A stretch of 64,000 nucleotides of DNA from NCBI RefSeq assembly GCF_041022165.1, contig NZ_CP163302.1, positions 2,480,001 to 2,544,000 of the forward strand, written 5' to 3'. The DNA is from Sinomonas sp. P10A9. Lineage in GTDB: Bacteria > Actinomycetota > Actinomycetes > Actinomycetales > Micrococcaceae. Under the pieces are notes generated by a model. That model saw nothing but the letters and a program-made list of their open reading frames with translations, was not told the DNA's origin and searched no databases. Shown piece by piece: positions 42,088 to 50,724 of this stretch. Made by a program: the position numbers and the translations under genes. Position 1 is the first letter of the stretch, and each line of letters opens with the position of its first letter.

Positions 42088-42879
42088 CTACGACGCCGCC
42101 CGCAGGAACGGCACCAGCTCGTCGAGGATCGGCCCCGCCGGCGCGAGGGTGCCGGCGTGGGTGCGCCCGGGCAGCTCGATGAAACGAGCATTCGGCATCA
42201 GCTGCGCGGCCCGCCGCGAATCCTCGAGCCGCTGCGGGTCGCGCGTGCCTGCCATGAGGAGGGCGGGCAGCGCCAGCTGGGCGATGACGGCTTCGGGCAG
42301 CCCCGGGTCCTCCTCGGTGCCGGCGAAGCACGCGGCGAGCGCGGCGGGGTCGTTGGCGAGGAACGCCTGGCGGGTGGCAGGGTCCAACCGCTTTCCGGCG
42401 GCATCGAGCCCCTCCACGAAGGCCTCGATCCGGCCGGACTCGAGGGCCTCGAGGTACCCCGGGAAGAAGACCTTGGCCACCTCGCCGCGCTGCGGCCTGA
42501 AGGTGCCTCCGAGTGCGGTCAGGGAGGTGGTGCGATCGGGTGCGGTGGCTGCGAGCGAGAAGGCGACGCGCGAGCCGAGCGAGTAGCCCGCCACGTGGGC
42601 CCTGGGGATCCCCTCGGCGTCGAGGACGGCAAGGACATCGCCGGTGTGCCGCGGCATGCGGTACGCGGCCGCGTGGTCCGGCTTGCCGCTGCGGCCGTGG
42701 CCGCGCAGATCGATGCGCACCACCGTGAAGCCGTCGAGCGCCTTGACATAGCCGAGCCCGCGCCAGATTGCCCTTGAGAGCGCTGATCCGTGGAGGAGGA
42801 CGACGGCGGGGCCGCTCCCCGCGGCGTCGTACGAGATCTCGGTACCGTCGGCCGGGTTCTGGGTCGTACTCACCGGCAC
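42088..42879 (-). CDS. Alpha/beta hydrolase (3-oxoadipate enol-lactonase-like fold)
   Basis: 263 residues. VVLLHGSALSRAIWRGLGYV holds the oxyanion loop, VAGYSLGSRVAFSLA the nucleophile Ser, MAGTRDPQ the Asp and LPGRTHAGTLAP the His. The start can be GTG 42879 or the in-frame GTG 42873; neither has a strong ribosome site. It converges with the preceding hydrolase gene. The fold covers lactonases, esterases and dehalogenases; no substrate can be assigned. Confidence 0.83.
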   Translation of the reverse strand: MPVSTTQNPADGTEISYDAAGSGPAVVLLHGSALSRAIWRGLGYVKALDGFTVVRIDLRGHGRSGKPDHAAAYRMPRHTGDVLAVLDAEGIPRAHVAGYSLGSRVAFSLAATAPDRTTSLTALGGTFRPQRGEVAKVFFPGYLEALESGRIEAFVEGLDAAGKRLDPATRQAFLANDPAALAACFAGTEEDPGLPEAVIAQLALPALLMAGTRDPQRLEDSRRAAQLMPNARFIELPGRTHAGTLAPAGPILDELVPFLRAAS

Positions 42880-42927
42880 ACCCTACCGCCGTGCTGCCGC
42901 GGAACGGCGCTCGCTGTGACGGATCGC

Positions 42928-43344
42928 TCAGCGCACGACGGCGCCGCGCGTCAGCCGCTGTCGGCGCACCCATGCCGCGGCGGCGAAGGCGGTGAGGAGC
43001 TCGACCGCGATGACCGCCAGCATGGTCGTCGCATGGCCGTCCGCTAGGCCCCCGGAGAGCGCGGCTTGGGCGCCGTGGGCGTGCCCTCCGCCGTGGGCCC
43101 CGCCGAACGCGCCGAGCACGAGTACCGCGTGGACGAGCGCCATGGCCACCGACATGGCGATGACTGCGTGGCCCGCGCGCAGGCTGGGTCCGCGCCACAA
43201 GTGCCAGGCACAGGGCGTGCATGCGGCGGCCATCGCGCCCGCGAGGACGGCCATCCAGCCGCCTGCGGGGACCATGGCCAGATGGGCGGCTCCGCCGGCG
43301 GTTGCTGCGACGGCGGCCCAGCGCCCTGACATCCTGTGCTCCAT
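42928..43344 (-). CDS. Small membrane protein of unknown function
   Basis: 138 residues with four predicted transmembrane helices: AAVAATAGGAAHLAMVPAGG, MAVLAGAMAAACTPCAWHLW, AVIAMSVAMALVHAVLVLGA and MLAVIAVELLTAFAAAAWV. The loop between helices 3 and 4 is His/Gly-rich (GGAHGGGHAHGAQ) and a CTPC pair lies in helix 2, both of which could bind metal. Not recognised as a named family. It stands 48 nt upstream of the hydrolase gene on the same strand. Confidence 0.65.
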   Translation of the reverse strand: MEHRMSGRWAAVAATAGGAAHLAMVPAGGWMAVLAGAMAAACTPCAWHLWRGPSLRAGHAVIAMSVAMALVHAVLVLGAFGGAHGGGHAHGAQAALSGGLADGHATTMLAVIAVELLTAFAAAAWVRRQRLTRGAVVR

Positions 43345-43465
43345 GCCACCACTGTCCCGCAGGTCCGTGGACGGGCGCCGCGGTCCACGCGCACGGCGGT
43401 TGACGACGCGCGCACAGACCCGGAGTCCGCCCCAGCCTCGCAGGCAGCGCGGCGGCCACAGCGCA

Positions 43466-43501
43466 ACGGCGGGCCACCCCCAAAAGGGGACGGCCCGCCG
43501 T
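43466..43501 (-). terminator. Hairpin after the MFS gene
   Basis: ACGGCGGGCC (43466-43475) pairs with GGCCCGCCGT (43492-43501), and CCCC/GGGG pair inside around AAAA. It lies 36 nt after the MHS transporter stop. Confidence 0.6.
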
Positions 43502-43537
43502 CGTGCGCCCGATCAGGTGAGCGCGGCCAGTACTGGC

Positions 43538-44902
43538 TCAGTGCACGGCATCGGGGTGTTCGCGGACGTAGTCGGCGTGGGCCTCTTCCACGTGGAGGTC
43601 GACCCCCTTGGTCTCCTTCACGAGCGAGACGGCGATGAGGGAGATGACCGCGGCAATCGCGATGTAGACGCCGATCGTCCAGGACATCTTGAACTGGTTC
43701 ATGAGCATCTCGGCGATCATCGGGGCGAACGCGCCGCCGAGGATCGCGCCGAGGGCGTAGCCGATCGAGACCCCCGAGTAGCGCACCCGGGCAGGGAACA
43801 TCTCGGCGTAGAGTGCCGACTGCGGGCCGTAGGACAGGCCGAGGCCGATCGTCATGACGAAGATGGCCACGAAGTACCAGACGATGTCCTTCGTGTCGAT
43901 GAGGAACCACATCGGCACCGCCCACAGCGCGAGGAACGCGTAGCCGATCTGGAACGTGCGGATCCGGCCCAGCCTGTCGGAGATCAGCCCGCCCCAGAGC
44001 GTGAAGACGAGCCAGCCGAAGGAGGCCAGCGTCGTGGCGAGCAGGACCGTGGGCTGGTCCATCTTGAGCACCTTGACCGCGTAGGTGGCGAAGTAGGCGA
44101 TGAGCAGGTAGCCGGCCGCGTTGTTCGCGATGAAGATGACCGCGGTGAGGATGACTTCTTTCCAGTTGTACCGGAACAGCTGCCCGAGGGGGGCCGAGGA
44201 CTCCTTGCGGCGCTCCTGGAGCGCCAGGAAGACCGGGCTCTCCTCCACCGCGCGGCGGATCATGTAGCCGACCACGATCAGCACGATCGAGAACAGGAAG
44301 GGCAGGCGCCAGCCCCACTGGGCGAAGGCCGGGCCCATTACCGTGGTCAGCAGCCAGAGCGTGAAGGTGGCGAGGATCATGCCGATCGGAACGCCGATCT
44401 GCGGATAGGCGCCGAAGTAGCCGCGGCGGCCCTTCGGCGCGTGCTCGACGGACATGAGCGCTGCTCCGCCCCACTCGCCACCGGCCGAGAAGCCCTGCAG
44501 CACACGGAGCAGGATCAGCAGGACCGGTGCCAGTGCCCCGACCTGCGCGTAGGTGGGCAGCACGCCGATGAGGGACGTGGAGAGGCCCATCATGATGAGC
44601 GTGAACACGAGCATCTGCTTGCGGCCCAGGCGGTCGCCCAGGTGGCCGGCAACGATCGCCCCGAGGGGGCGGAAGAGGAACGAGATGCCGATCGTCGCGA
44701 AGGCGATCACCTGGGACAGGCCCGGGTTCTCCTTGGCGACGGGGGCGAGGAAGAGCGGGCCGAGCACGACGCCGGCCGCCTGGGCATAGATGAAGAAGTC
44801 GTACCACTCGATCGTGGTGCCGACGAGAGTGCCGGCCAGAACCCGACGCTCCTCACGCGACATCGCGGAAGAGGGTCGGCCAGCGTTGACTGCCTGGGTC
44901 AT
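43538..44902 (-). CDS. MFS transporter, metabolite:H+ symporter (ProP/ShiA-like)
   Basis: 454 residues from ATG 44902, 12 helices. MHS-family marks: GTTIEWYDFFIYAQAAG at helix 1, FRPLGAIVAGHLGDRLGRK (the MFS A-loop) and LQGFSAGGEWGGAALMSVEHA. Such proteins import organic acids or osmolytes (shikimate, 2-oxoglutarate, proline/betaine, aromatic acids). It is divergent from an IclR gene, which favours an aromatic or organic acid. The spacer contains a palindrome and direct repeats described separately. Confidence 0.9.
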   Translation of the reverse strand: MTQAVNAGRPSSAMSREERRVLAGTLVGTTIEWYDFFIYAQAAGVVLGPLFLAPVAKENPGLSQVIAFATIGISFLFRPLGAIVAGHLGDRLGRKQMLVFTLIMMGLSTSLIGVLPTYAQVGALAPVLLILLRVLQGFSAGGEWGGAALMSVEHAPKGRRGYFGAYPQIGVPIGMILATFTLWLLTTVMGPAFAQWGWRLPFLFSIVLIVVGYMIRRAVEESPVFLALQERRKESSAPLGQLFRYNWKEVILTAVIFIANNAAGYLLIAYFATYAVKVLKMDQPTVLLATTLASFGWLVFTLWGGLISDRLGRIRTFQIGYAFLALWAVPMWFLIDTKDIVWYFVAIFVMTIGLGLSYGPQSALYAEMFPARVRYSGVSIGYALGAILGGAFAPMIAEMLMNQFKMSWTIGVYIAIAAVISLIAVSLVKETKGVDLHVEEAHADYVREHPDAVH

Positions 44903-44957
44903 TCGAACTCCGTGGTTTAGGGTGCGGGGCACGGGGGCCAAAAGGCATTGACTCGAC

Positions 44958-44971
44958 CTGCCTCGAGGCAG
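44958..44971. promoter_or_regulatory. 14-bp palindrome upstream of the MFS gene
   Basis: CTGCCTCGAGGCAG is a perfect dyad centred 62 bp before the MFS start codon; possible operator. Confidence 0.4.
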
Positions 44972-44991
44972 CCGCCTCTCGGCAATTGCTT

Positions 44992-45018
44992 TACCGATTT
45001 ACTTACCGATTGGTCGGT
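44992..45018. promoter_or_regulatory. TACCGATT repeats and dyad in the MFS-iclR spacer
   Basis: TACCGATT occurs at 44992-44999 and 45004-45011, 12 bp apart; the second opens the dyad ACCGATTGGTCGGT (45005-45018). The shape resembles TetR-family operators, but the local regulator is IclR. Confidence 0.35.
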
Positions 45019-45184
45019 CAATAAAGAGCAGGATACACGAGATGTGAGATGGGGCACACCGGTAGCATTCCCCTCGGCCGAGGTGTGCGGCGAGCGGTGC
45101 GGTCGGTGCGCCGAATGGCTCGCGCGCTTCGGGGAGCACGACGCCGCCCGAATCGAGGCTGCTTGCGCCGCCGGCATGCCTGCC

Positions 45185-45236
45185 CGATACTTGGAACCAC
45201 TGTTCGATATTTGAACTGGGTGTGCCGATATAGAAC
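45185..45236. promoter_or_regulatory. Three phased direct repeats before iclR
   Basis: CGATACTTGGAAC (45185-45197), CGATATTTGAAC (45205-45216) and CGATATAGAAC (45226-45236) recur every 20-21 bp, two helical turns, and end 43 nt before the iclR start. Multiple same-face sites are known for IclR proteins; autoregulation is inferred. Confidence 0.45.
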
Positions 45237-45279
45237 GCATCGCGCTCCAGTCGGGCCAGACCTTCGTGAGGACGTACCC

Positions 45280-45993
45280 ATGCCCCGCACCGCCGAGACC
45301 GGCCCGCACTCCCAGACCCTCTCGCGCGGCATCCGCGCCCTCGAGATCCTCGCCGAGGCCCGGACGCCCCTGACGATCGCGGAGCTCTCGGCCCAGCTGG
45401 ACGTGCACCGCTCGATCGCCTATCGGATTGTACGCACGCTCGAGGACCACGCCCTCGTGACGCGCGACGACTCGGGTCGACTGCAGCCAGGTGCAGGGCT
45501 AGCCGTCCTGGCCCGATCGGTGTCCCGGGACCTCCAGGCCGCCGCACTCCCCGAGCTCGGGCGGCTCGCCGCAGAGCTGCGCATGACCTCGTTCGTGGCG
45601 CTGTGGGACCGCACGGACTGCATCACCCTCGCCACGGTGGAGCCCCAGCACAACGGGGCCACCCTCGCCCAGCACCCGGGGACCCGCCACCCCCTCGACC
45701 GGGGCGGCCCCGGCATCGCGATCCAGTCGGCGCTCGGCCGCACGGAGTGGGAACAGCGTGTGCCGGGGGTGCCTTACCGGCGCGAGGCCGACGAGTCGCG
45801 CGTGCGCGGGTACGCGCTGAGCCATGACGAAGTGATCCCGGGGACGGCCTCGGTCGCGGTCCCGCTCCTGCTGCCCCACCACCGGCCGGCCGCGCTGGCC
45901 GTCGTCTACCTCAGTGCCGACGCCGTCGACAGCGCCCCCATCGGGGCGGCCCTCCAGGCCGCGGCGACGCGGATAGCCAGCGCCGTCGGCTGA
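45280..45993 (+). CDS. IclR-family transcriptional regulator
   Basis: 237 residues; ATG 45280 has GAGGA 7 nt upstream. N-terminal winged helix: LSRGIRALEILAEARTPLTI and LSAQLDVHRSIAYRIVRTLED with ALVTRDDSGR. The C-terminal effector domain has the IclR layout, here with VALWDRTDCITLATVEPQ and a strand ending TASVAVPLL, but it is shorter than the usual 250-260-residue protein. It is divergent from an organic-acid-type MFS transporter, which it probably controls. Confidence 0.9.
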   Translation: MPRTAETGPHSQTLSRGIRALEILAEARTPLTIAELSAQLDVHRSIAYRIVRTLEDHALVTRDDSGRLQPGAGLAVLARSVSRDLQAAALPELGRLAAELRMTSFVALWDRTDCITLATVEPQHNGATLAQHPGTRHPLDRGGPGIAIQSALGRTEWEQRVPGVPYRREADESRVRGYALSHDEVIPGTASVAVPLLLPHHRPAALAVVYLSADAVDSAPIGAALQAAATRIASAVG

Positions 45994-46073
45994 GCGGCCG
46001 CGGGATCCTGGCGGGGGCCGTCGGCTGAGCGCCCCAACCATGCGCCGGAGCCAAGCGCGGGCCTCCCGACAGG

Positions 46074-47375
46074 TCAGCCGCGTCCGCGGCGCAGGACCAT
46101 CACGACGACGCCCAGGAGGAGGAGCACCCCGGCCGCCGTGATCGGAACGGTGTACGCAGACTGCGGGCCGCCCGATTCGGCCAGCGCGCCCGCCCAGCCC
46201 GCTCCGAGGGCCACACCCGCCACGAGCCCGCTCGCGAGTGCCGTCATGACCGTGCCGACTCGGCCGGCGGGCGCGAGCCTCCCACCGATGGCATAGACCG
46301 TGACCATGATGGGCCCCACGGGGATTCCAACGAGCAGCATGACGAGCGTCATGGCGCCAAGGGTCTGCGGCGTGAAGAGAAGCAGCGTGGCGCCCAAGAG
46401 GAGGGCGGCGCTGGCAGACCACCGAGCCGGGAGCACGAAGCGGGATGGCCACGCCGCGACACTGAGCGCCGCCACCGCGGAGGTCAGGCCCAGCGCGGAA
46501 TAGAGGAGTCCGGCGGCCTCGGCCGAGCGCAGCCCGCCCGCGAACGCCGTGAGTGCGGTCTGCGTGCCGCCGAAGTAGGCGCCCATAGCGAGCATGGCGC
46601 CTATCGGAATGAGGACGGGGGCCCAGGCCCCGGGCCGTCGGGACCCGGCGGCTGGTACACGCGGGCCCGGCTTGGGGCGAACCGACGCGGCGGTGGAGTG
46701 CAGTGCGAAGGCCGTGACGAAGACGGCCGAGACTAGTGCGGCGACGACGAGCGGCAGCCACGGCGCGACGAAGGCGGCCAGTGCGCCGACGAGCGCCGGG
46801 CCCAGGACGAACGTCACCTCGTCCGCCGTTCCCTCGTAGGAGAAGGCGGCGTCACGCTCAAGCTCGCGGAGCGGCCGCGATTCGGTGAGGGCCATCCATC
46901 TGGCCCGCGCGAGTGGACCCACCTGGGGATTCGTGAGACCCGCCGCAAGAGCCGCCGGGAGCACCATGCCCGCATGCGGCTCATGGAGCCCTCCGGGCGG
47001 GTAGCATGCGGCGACGATGGCCGCCATCGCGGCCGCATTGACGAGGCCGGCAATCAGGACCACGCGGCGCTGCCCCGTGCGGTCGGCGATCCACCCGAGG
47101 ACCGGGGCGCCGATCGCGGCACCGACGCCGACGCCGCCAGCGGCGAGGCCGCCGAGCGCATACGAGCTGGAGGCAACCGACACGAGGGTCAGAGTGCCGA
47201 GGGTGAGCTTGGCCAGCGGAAGGCGTGCCATGAGCGCAAGGGGAATGAAGCTGGTTCCGGCGAGCCGAGGCAGCACGGCGTAGCGGGACAGCAGGGAGAC
47301 GCGGACGGCCACGGGCACCTCAACGACACGCACGGCGTCCCCGCCACCCGCCGTGCTGGACCCGGTAGCTCTCAC
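46074..47375 (-). CDS. MFS transporter (drug-efflux-like)
   Basis: 433 residues with 12 predicted helices and the A-loop APVLGWIADRTGQRRVVLIAG. AFSYEGTADEVTFVLGPALV is typical of an actinobacterial MFS group seen beside unrelated genes. The start is uncertain: GTG 47375 is the longest option, and several in-frame GTG codons follow within 30 residues. A Pro/Lys/Arg-rich cytoplasmic loop (VRPKPGPRVPAAGSRRPGA) separates the two halves. No substrate can be named. Confidence 0.82.
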   Translation of the reverse strand: MRATGSSTAGGGDAVRVVEVPVAVRVSLLSRYAVLPRLAGTSFIPLALMARLPLAKLTLGTLTLVSVASSSYALGGLAAGGVGVGAAIGAPVLGWIADRTGQRRVVLIAGLVNAAAMAAIVAACYPPGGLHEPHAGMVLPAALAAGLTNPQVGPLARARWMALTESRPLRELERDAAFSYEGTADEVTFVLGPALVGALAAFVAPWLPLVVAALVSAVFVTAFALHSTAASVRPKPGPRVPAAGSRRPGAWAPVLIPIGAMLAMGAYFGGTQTALTAFAGGLRSAEAAGLLYSALGLTSAVAALSVAAWPSRFVLPARWSASAALLLGATLLLFTPQTLGAMTLVMLLVGIPVGPIMVTVYAIGGRLAPAGRVGTVMTALASGLVAGVALGAGWAGALAESGGPQSAYTVPITAAGVLLLLGVVVMVLRRGRG

Positions 47376-47457
47376 ATCCTAACGTCTGGCCTGCTTCGAC
47401 CATGTGCCGCTCGCAGGGCGCCTGCCGGACGATGGGGCCAGCCGACCGCAGGGGACC

Positions 47458-50400
47458 TCAGGCCGGGACCGCCGGCACGAGCCCAACCGACTCAACGTGG
47501 GACCCATCCCGCCCCTTGCTGACGCGGATCTGGGCGGGGATGCGCTGCTTCAGTTCCGGGACATGGCTGACAAGGCCCACCACCCGGCCGCCAGCCCGCA
47601 GGCCCTCGATCGCGTCCATGACCTGCTCGAGGGCCTGCTCGTCGAGGCTGCCGAATCCCTCATCGACGAAGAGGGTCTCGATGTCTATCCCCCCCGACTC
47701 GTGCTGGACCACATCGGCCAAGGCGAGCGCGAGGGCGAGCGAGGCCATGAAGGACTCGCCGCCGGAGAGCGTCGACGGATCGCGCTTCTGGCCCGTCCAT
47801 CCGTCCACTACCTCGAGTCCGAGTCCTGAGGCCGCACCCCGCGCGGCGAGGGCGTCGGAGTGCTCAAGGCTGAAGCGGCCGTCACTCATGGCGAGCAGCC
47901 GCTCGGTCGCGGCCGTGGCGACCTGCTCGAGGCGCGCGGCCAGGACGTAGCTGTGGAGGGACATGCGCCGCTCATTGTCGCCCTGTCCCCGGGCCGTCCG
48001 AGCCAGCTCCCCCAGCGCGTGGGAGCGCGCCCTGGTCTTCTCGAGCGCCGGCACCGAGTCCTCGAACCTCTCTCGCAGAGCGAGACACCGCTTCCGGGCT
48101 CCAGAGGCGTCCGTCGCTGCCAGATCGGCGTCCCGGAGCCTGCGCTCTGCTTCCCCTTCAGAAGCGCGCAGCCTCGCGAGGTCGTCGCGGGAGGGTGCGA
48201 CGCCCCCTGACTCCGCGGCGAGGGCGCGGCGCACGGCCGCCGAGCCGAAAAGTCCGCTCAGCCGTTGGCCCTCTGCGTCGTAATCCGAGGCCTGCGACTC
48301 CGCTCGTGCCGCGTCTGCGGCGTCCATGAGCGCGGACCTCGCGGCAGCCTCATCCTGAAACTCGGTCTCCGCCAGCGCGGCGCTGAGAATCTCAGCGGCG
48401 CGAGTCTTCGCGACCTCCGCGTTGCGGTGTCCTATGAGGGAGTCCGCAAGCGCGCCGAGCGTTCGTGCACGCGCCGCGACGTCGACCCGGCGTGCCTCGA
48501 CAGTCGCGAATCCGGCGCGGAGCACTTCCACCTCAGCGCGCCTGCGCTCGACTTCCTCGCTCGCGCGGAGCACGGACTCCTCGGCCCGGATGCGCAGGGC
48601 GGATGCCTCGTCCCGCCCGGCCAGCGCGGTGTCGCGCCGTTGGACCAGCCCGCCCCTACGTCCCGTGATGAGCGTCAGTCGCGCCTGCGCCTCAACCGCC
48701 CTCTGCACCCCTGCGAGCTTCTCCTCAAGGAGGCGCACGGCCTTGTCGGGGTCGGTTGCTCCTCCGCGGGCGTCGACGCCGGCGAGGCGCGCCCTGGCAG
48801 AGGCCACGGCGTCACGGGCTCGGCGCTCATCTTCCACCGCGGCCTCCGACTCCCGGGCCGCAGCCCGTTCGGCATCGACGAGGAGGAGCGGATTCTGGGC
48901 GCCAACGGCGGGCGCTGGGTGTTCGGGTGAGCCGCAGACGGGGCACGGTGCGCCTTCGGCGAGGTGCGCAGCAAGCTCTGCCGCGGTCTGCTCGAGCCTG
49001 CGTTCCCGAAGTTCGAGCCACGACTGCCTCGCGTTCAGGGCCGCAGCACGGAGCCCGTCGTACTGCATCTCGGCCTCATTCACCGTCCGCAGGGCCTGCC
49101 CGTGCTCCTGGACCGCCGTAACGACTGCCTCGGCAGATTCCGCCTCGAACCTCGAGACAGCGAGCGCCGCCGCTGCCGGCTCAAGGCGCGCGCGTTCCTC
49201 CTCGAGCGCGGCGAGTTCGGCGTCAAGCGCGTCCGCGGACTCGGCGAAGGCCGTGGCACGGGCCGTGGCTGCGGCAAGGAGCGCACGATCGGCGCCGACC
49301 CTGGCCTCGAGCTCGGTAAGCTCCCGTTCGACGGAGACGCGCTCTGCCAAGACCGCGGCATCAGCAGAGGCAGACGAGGCTGCCCTCCGCGCCTCTTCGA
49401 CCGCGGGGATCAGGGGTTCCTCGTCACTCTGGATCCCCCGCCCAGTTCCGGGGTCCCATAGGTCGCCGGTCCCCGGCCCAGTTCCCGGTTCCCCCGCTGC
49501 ACCGAGCGGTGCCGCGAGTCTCGGCTCTGGGGTCCATCCCACCGCGGCGGCGGCCTCGAGGGCTGCGAACGCGCCAACCGTGGCCGTTGCCAGCACCTTC
49601 GACGACCGGTCGGCCTCGGTCAGGGCCGCGCGCAGGCTGCTGGCCGCCCGATGGCCTGCAAGTCGCCGGTTCCGTTCGAGATGCTCCCCGGCACCCGCCT
49701 CCCACGCGGCCTTACGGGCCCGCGCGAGCTCAAGCTCACCGGTATCCTCGAGAGCTCGCTCGAGCGCCTCGGCCTCCGCGCGCGCGGCAGCCACCGTCTT
49801 GTTGGCGGTCTCGCGTTCCTCGGCAGCGACTTCGTGCTGCCACCCGAACGCCTCGTCCGCCCACGCGAACATCGCCCTGACGTGGGCCGGTTCGACCGGC
49901 GCATCTGGATCAAGCGCGGGGACCGAGACCGAAGCGGGGTGACCAGGCCCCATGTGATCAGACCCGGTGTGATCAGAGCCGATGTGATCAGACCCGGGGT
50001 GATCTGAGTCCTCACGACTGAAGCCCCGTACGCCGGCGGAGGGCCCGGCGTGCGCCGCGACCTCGGCCTCGAGCCTCATGACGTGGGCCACGGCCGCCTG
50101 CTCCGCAATCTCGGCGGCGGTTCGGGCCGATTGGGCTAGGACCCCGAGCTGTGCCTCCACCTCAGCGAAGCGCTGCGTGCCGAACAGCTTCTCGAGCAGG
50201 TCCACCCGCTCCGATGCCTTCGCCCGCAGGAAGGACGCGAACTCGCCCTGCGGCAGCAGGACCACCCGCGTGAACTGCTCGCGTGCCATTCCCAGGACGT
50301 CGCCCAGGAGTGCGCCCGCCTCGTCATTACGGGACGTGAGCGGGCGCCACTCCCCGTCGCTGAGCTCGCGGACGTGGGTCGACGCCTTCTGAATAACCCA

Positions 50401-50724
50401 GCCCGCCGACGAGCGGGCGCTCGGCCGGGACCATTCCGGGCTCCGCCTGACCTCGAAGCGACGCCCCTGGGCAGTGAACTCAAGGAGGACCGATGGTTCC
50501 GCTTCCGCGGCCGCGTGGTGGCTCTTGAGCGCCTTGCTCCCCTGCCTGGCCCCTGGCAGGCTCCCGTACAGCGCGAAGCACACGGCGTCGAGGATGCTGG
50601 TCTTCCCGGCACCTGTCGGTCCGTTGAGCAGGAACAGCCCATGCTCTGCGAGAGCGTCGAAGTCGATCCGCTCGTTCCCGGCGAACGGCCCGAACGCGCT
50701 GATTTCCAGCCGGTGCAGCCTCAT
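47458..50724 (-). CDS. sbcC: Exonuclease SbcC (SMC-like ATPase)
   Basis: ATPase arm of the SbcCD nuclease, which opens DNA hairpins and trims double-strand ends. 1088 residues. Walker A is GPTGAGKTSILDAV (about 35-50), followed by long coiled coils, the zinc hook CPVC near the middle, the ABC signature TLSGGESFMASLALA and Walker B LFVDEGFGSLD. ATG 50724 overlaps the sbcD stop by 4 bp. Inside the first coiled-coil arm is a 15-bp minisatellite coding SDHxG repeats (about residues 238-262), an unexpected flexible insert. Confidence 0.95.
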   Translation of the reverse strand: MRLHRLEISAFGPFAGNERIDFDALAEHGLFLLNGPTGAGKTSILDAVCFALYGSLPGARQGSKALKSHHAAAEAEPSVLLEFTAQGRRFEVRRSPEWSRPSARSSAGWVIQKASTHVRELSDGEWRPLTSRNDEAGALLGDVLGMAREQFTRVVLLPQGEFASFLRAKASERVDLLEKLFGTQRFAEVEAQLGVLAQSARTAAEIAEQAAVAHVMRLEAEVAAHAGPSAGVRGFSREDSDHPGSDHIGSDHTGSDHMGPGHPASVSVPALDPDAPVEPAHVRAMFAWADEAFGWQHEVAAEERETANKTVAAARAEAEALERALEDTGELELARARKAAWEAGAGEHLERNRRLAGHRAASSLRAALTEADRSSKVLATATVGAFAALEAAAAVGWTPEPRLAAPLGAAGEPGTGPGTGDLWDPGTGRGIQSDEEPLIPAVEEARRAASSASADAAVLAERVSVERELTELEARVGADRALLAAATARATAFAESADALDAELAALEEERARLEPAAAALAVSRFEAESAEAVVTAVQEHGQALRTVNEAEMQYDGLRAAALNARQSWLELRERRLEQTAAELAAHLAEGAPCPVCGSPEHPAPAVGAQNPLLLVDAERAAARESEAAVEDERRARDAVASARARLAGVDARGGATDPDKAVRLLEEKLAGVQRAVEAQARLTLITGRRGGLVQRRDTALAGRDEASALRIRAEESVLRASEEVERRRAEVEVLRAGFATVEARRVDVAARARTLGALADSLIGHRNAEVAKTRAAEILSAALAETEFQDEAAARSALMDAADAARAESQASDYDAEGQRLSGLFGSAAVRRALAAESGGVAPSRDDLARLRASEGEAERRLRDADLAATDASGARKRCLALRERFEDSVPALEKTRARSHALGELARTARGQGDNERRMSLHSYVLAARLEQVATAATERLLAMSDGRFSLEHSDALAARGAASGLGLEVVDGWTGQKRDPSTLSGGESFMASLALALALADVVQHESGGIDIETLFVDEGFGSLDEQALEQVMDAIEGLRAGGRVVGLVSHVPELKQRIPAQIRVSKGRDGSHVESVGLVPAVPA
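49939..50013. repeat. Five 15-bp repeats in the sbcC coding region
   Basis: GTGATCAGACCCGGT-type units start at 49939, 49954, 49969, 49984 and 49999; the first and last are degenerate. They are in frame and code for SDHxG peptides on the minus strand. Confidence 0.82.

Larger units (their letters stand above)
44903..45279. other. 377-bp divergent spacer between MFS and iclR
   Basis: The largest gap in the window. It holds a perfect 14-bp palindrome near the MFS start, a TACCGATT direct repeat with an ACCGA/TCGGT dyad in an A+T-rich centre, and three phased direct repeats before iclR. An 88-codon open frame (44948-45214) runs through these elements; I judge it non-coding. Confidence 0.6.

Noticed and set aside
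44948..45214. 88-codon open frame on the plus strand in the MFS-iclR spacer, with a Cys-rich segment
   Set aside because: It runs through the A+T-rich promoter centre and ends inside the phased direct repeats, has no ribosome site, and its third-position G+C is lower than in real genes nearby. A small protein cannot be fully excluded.
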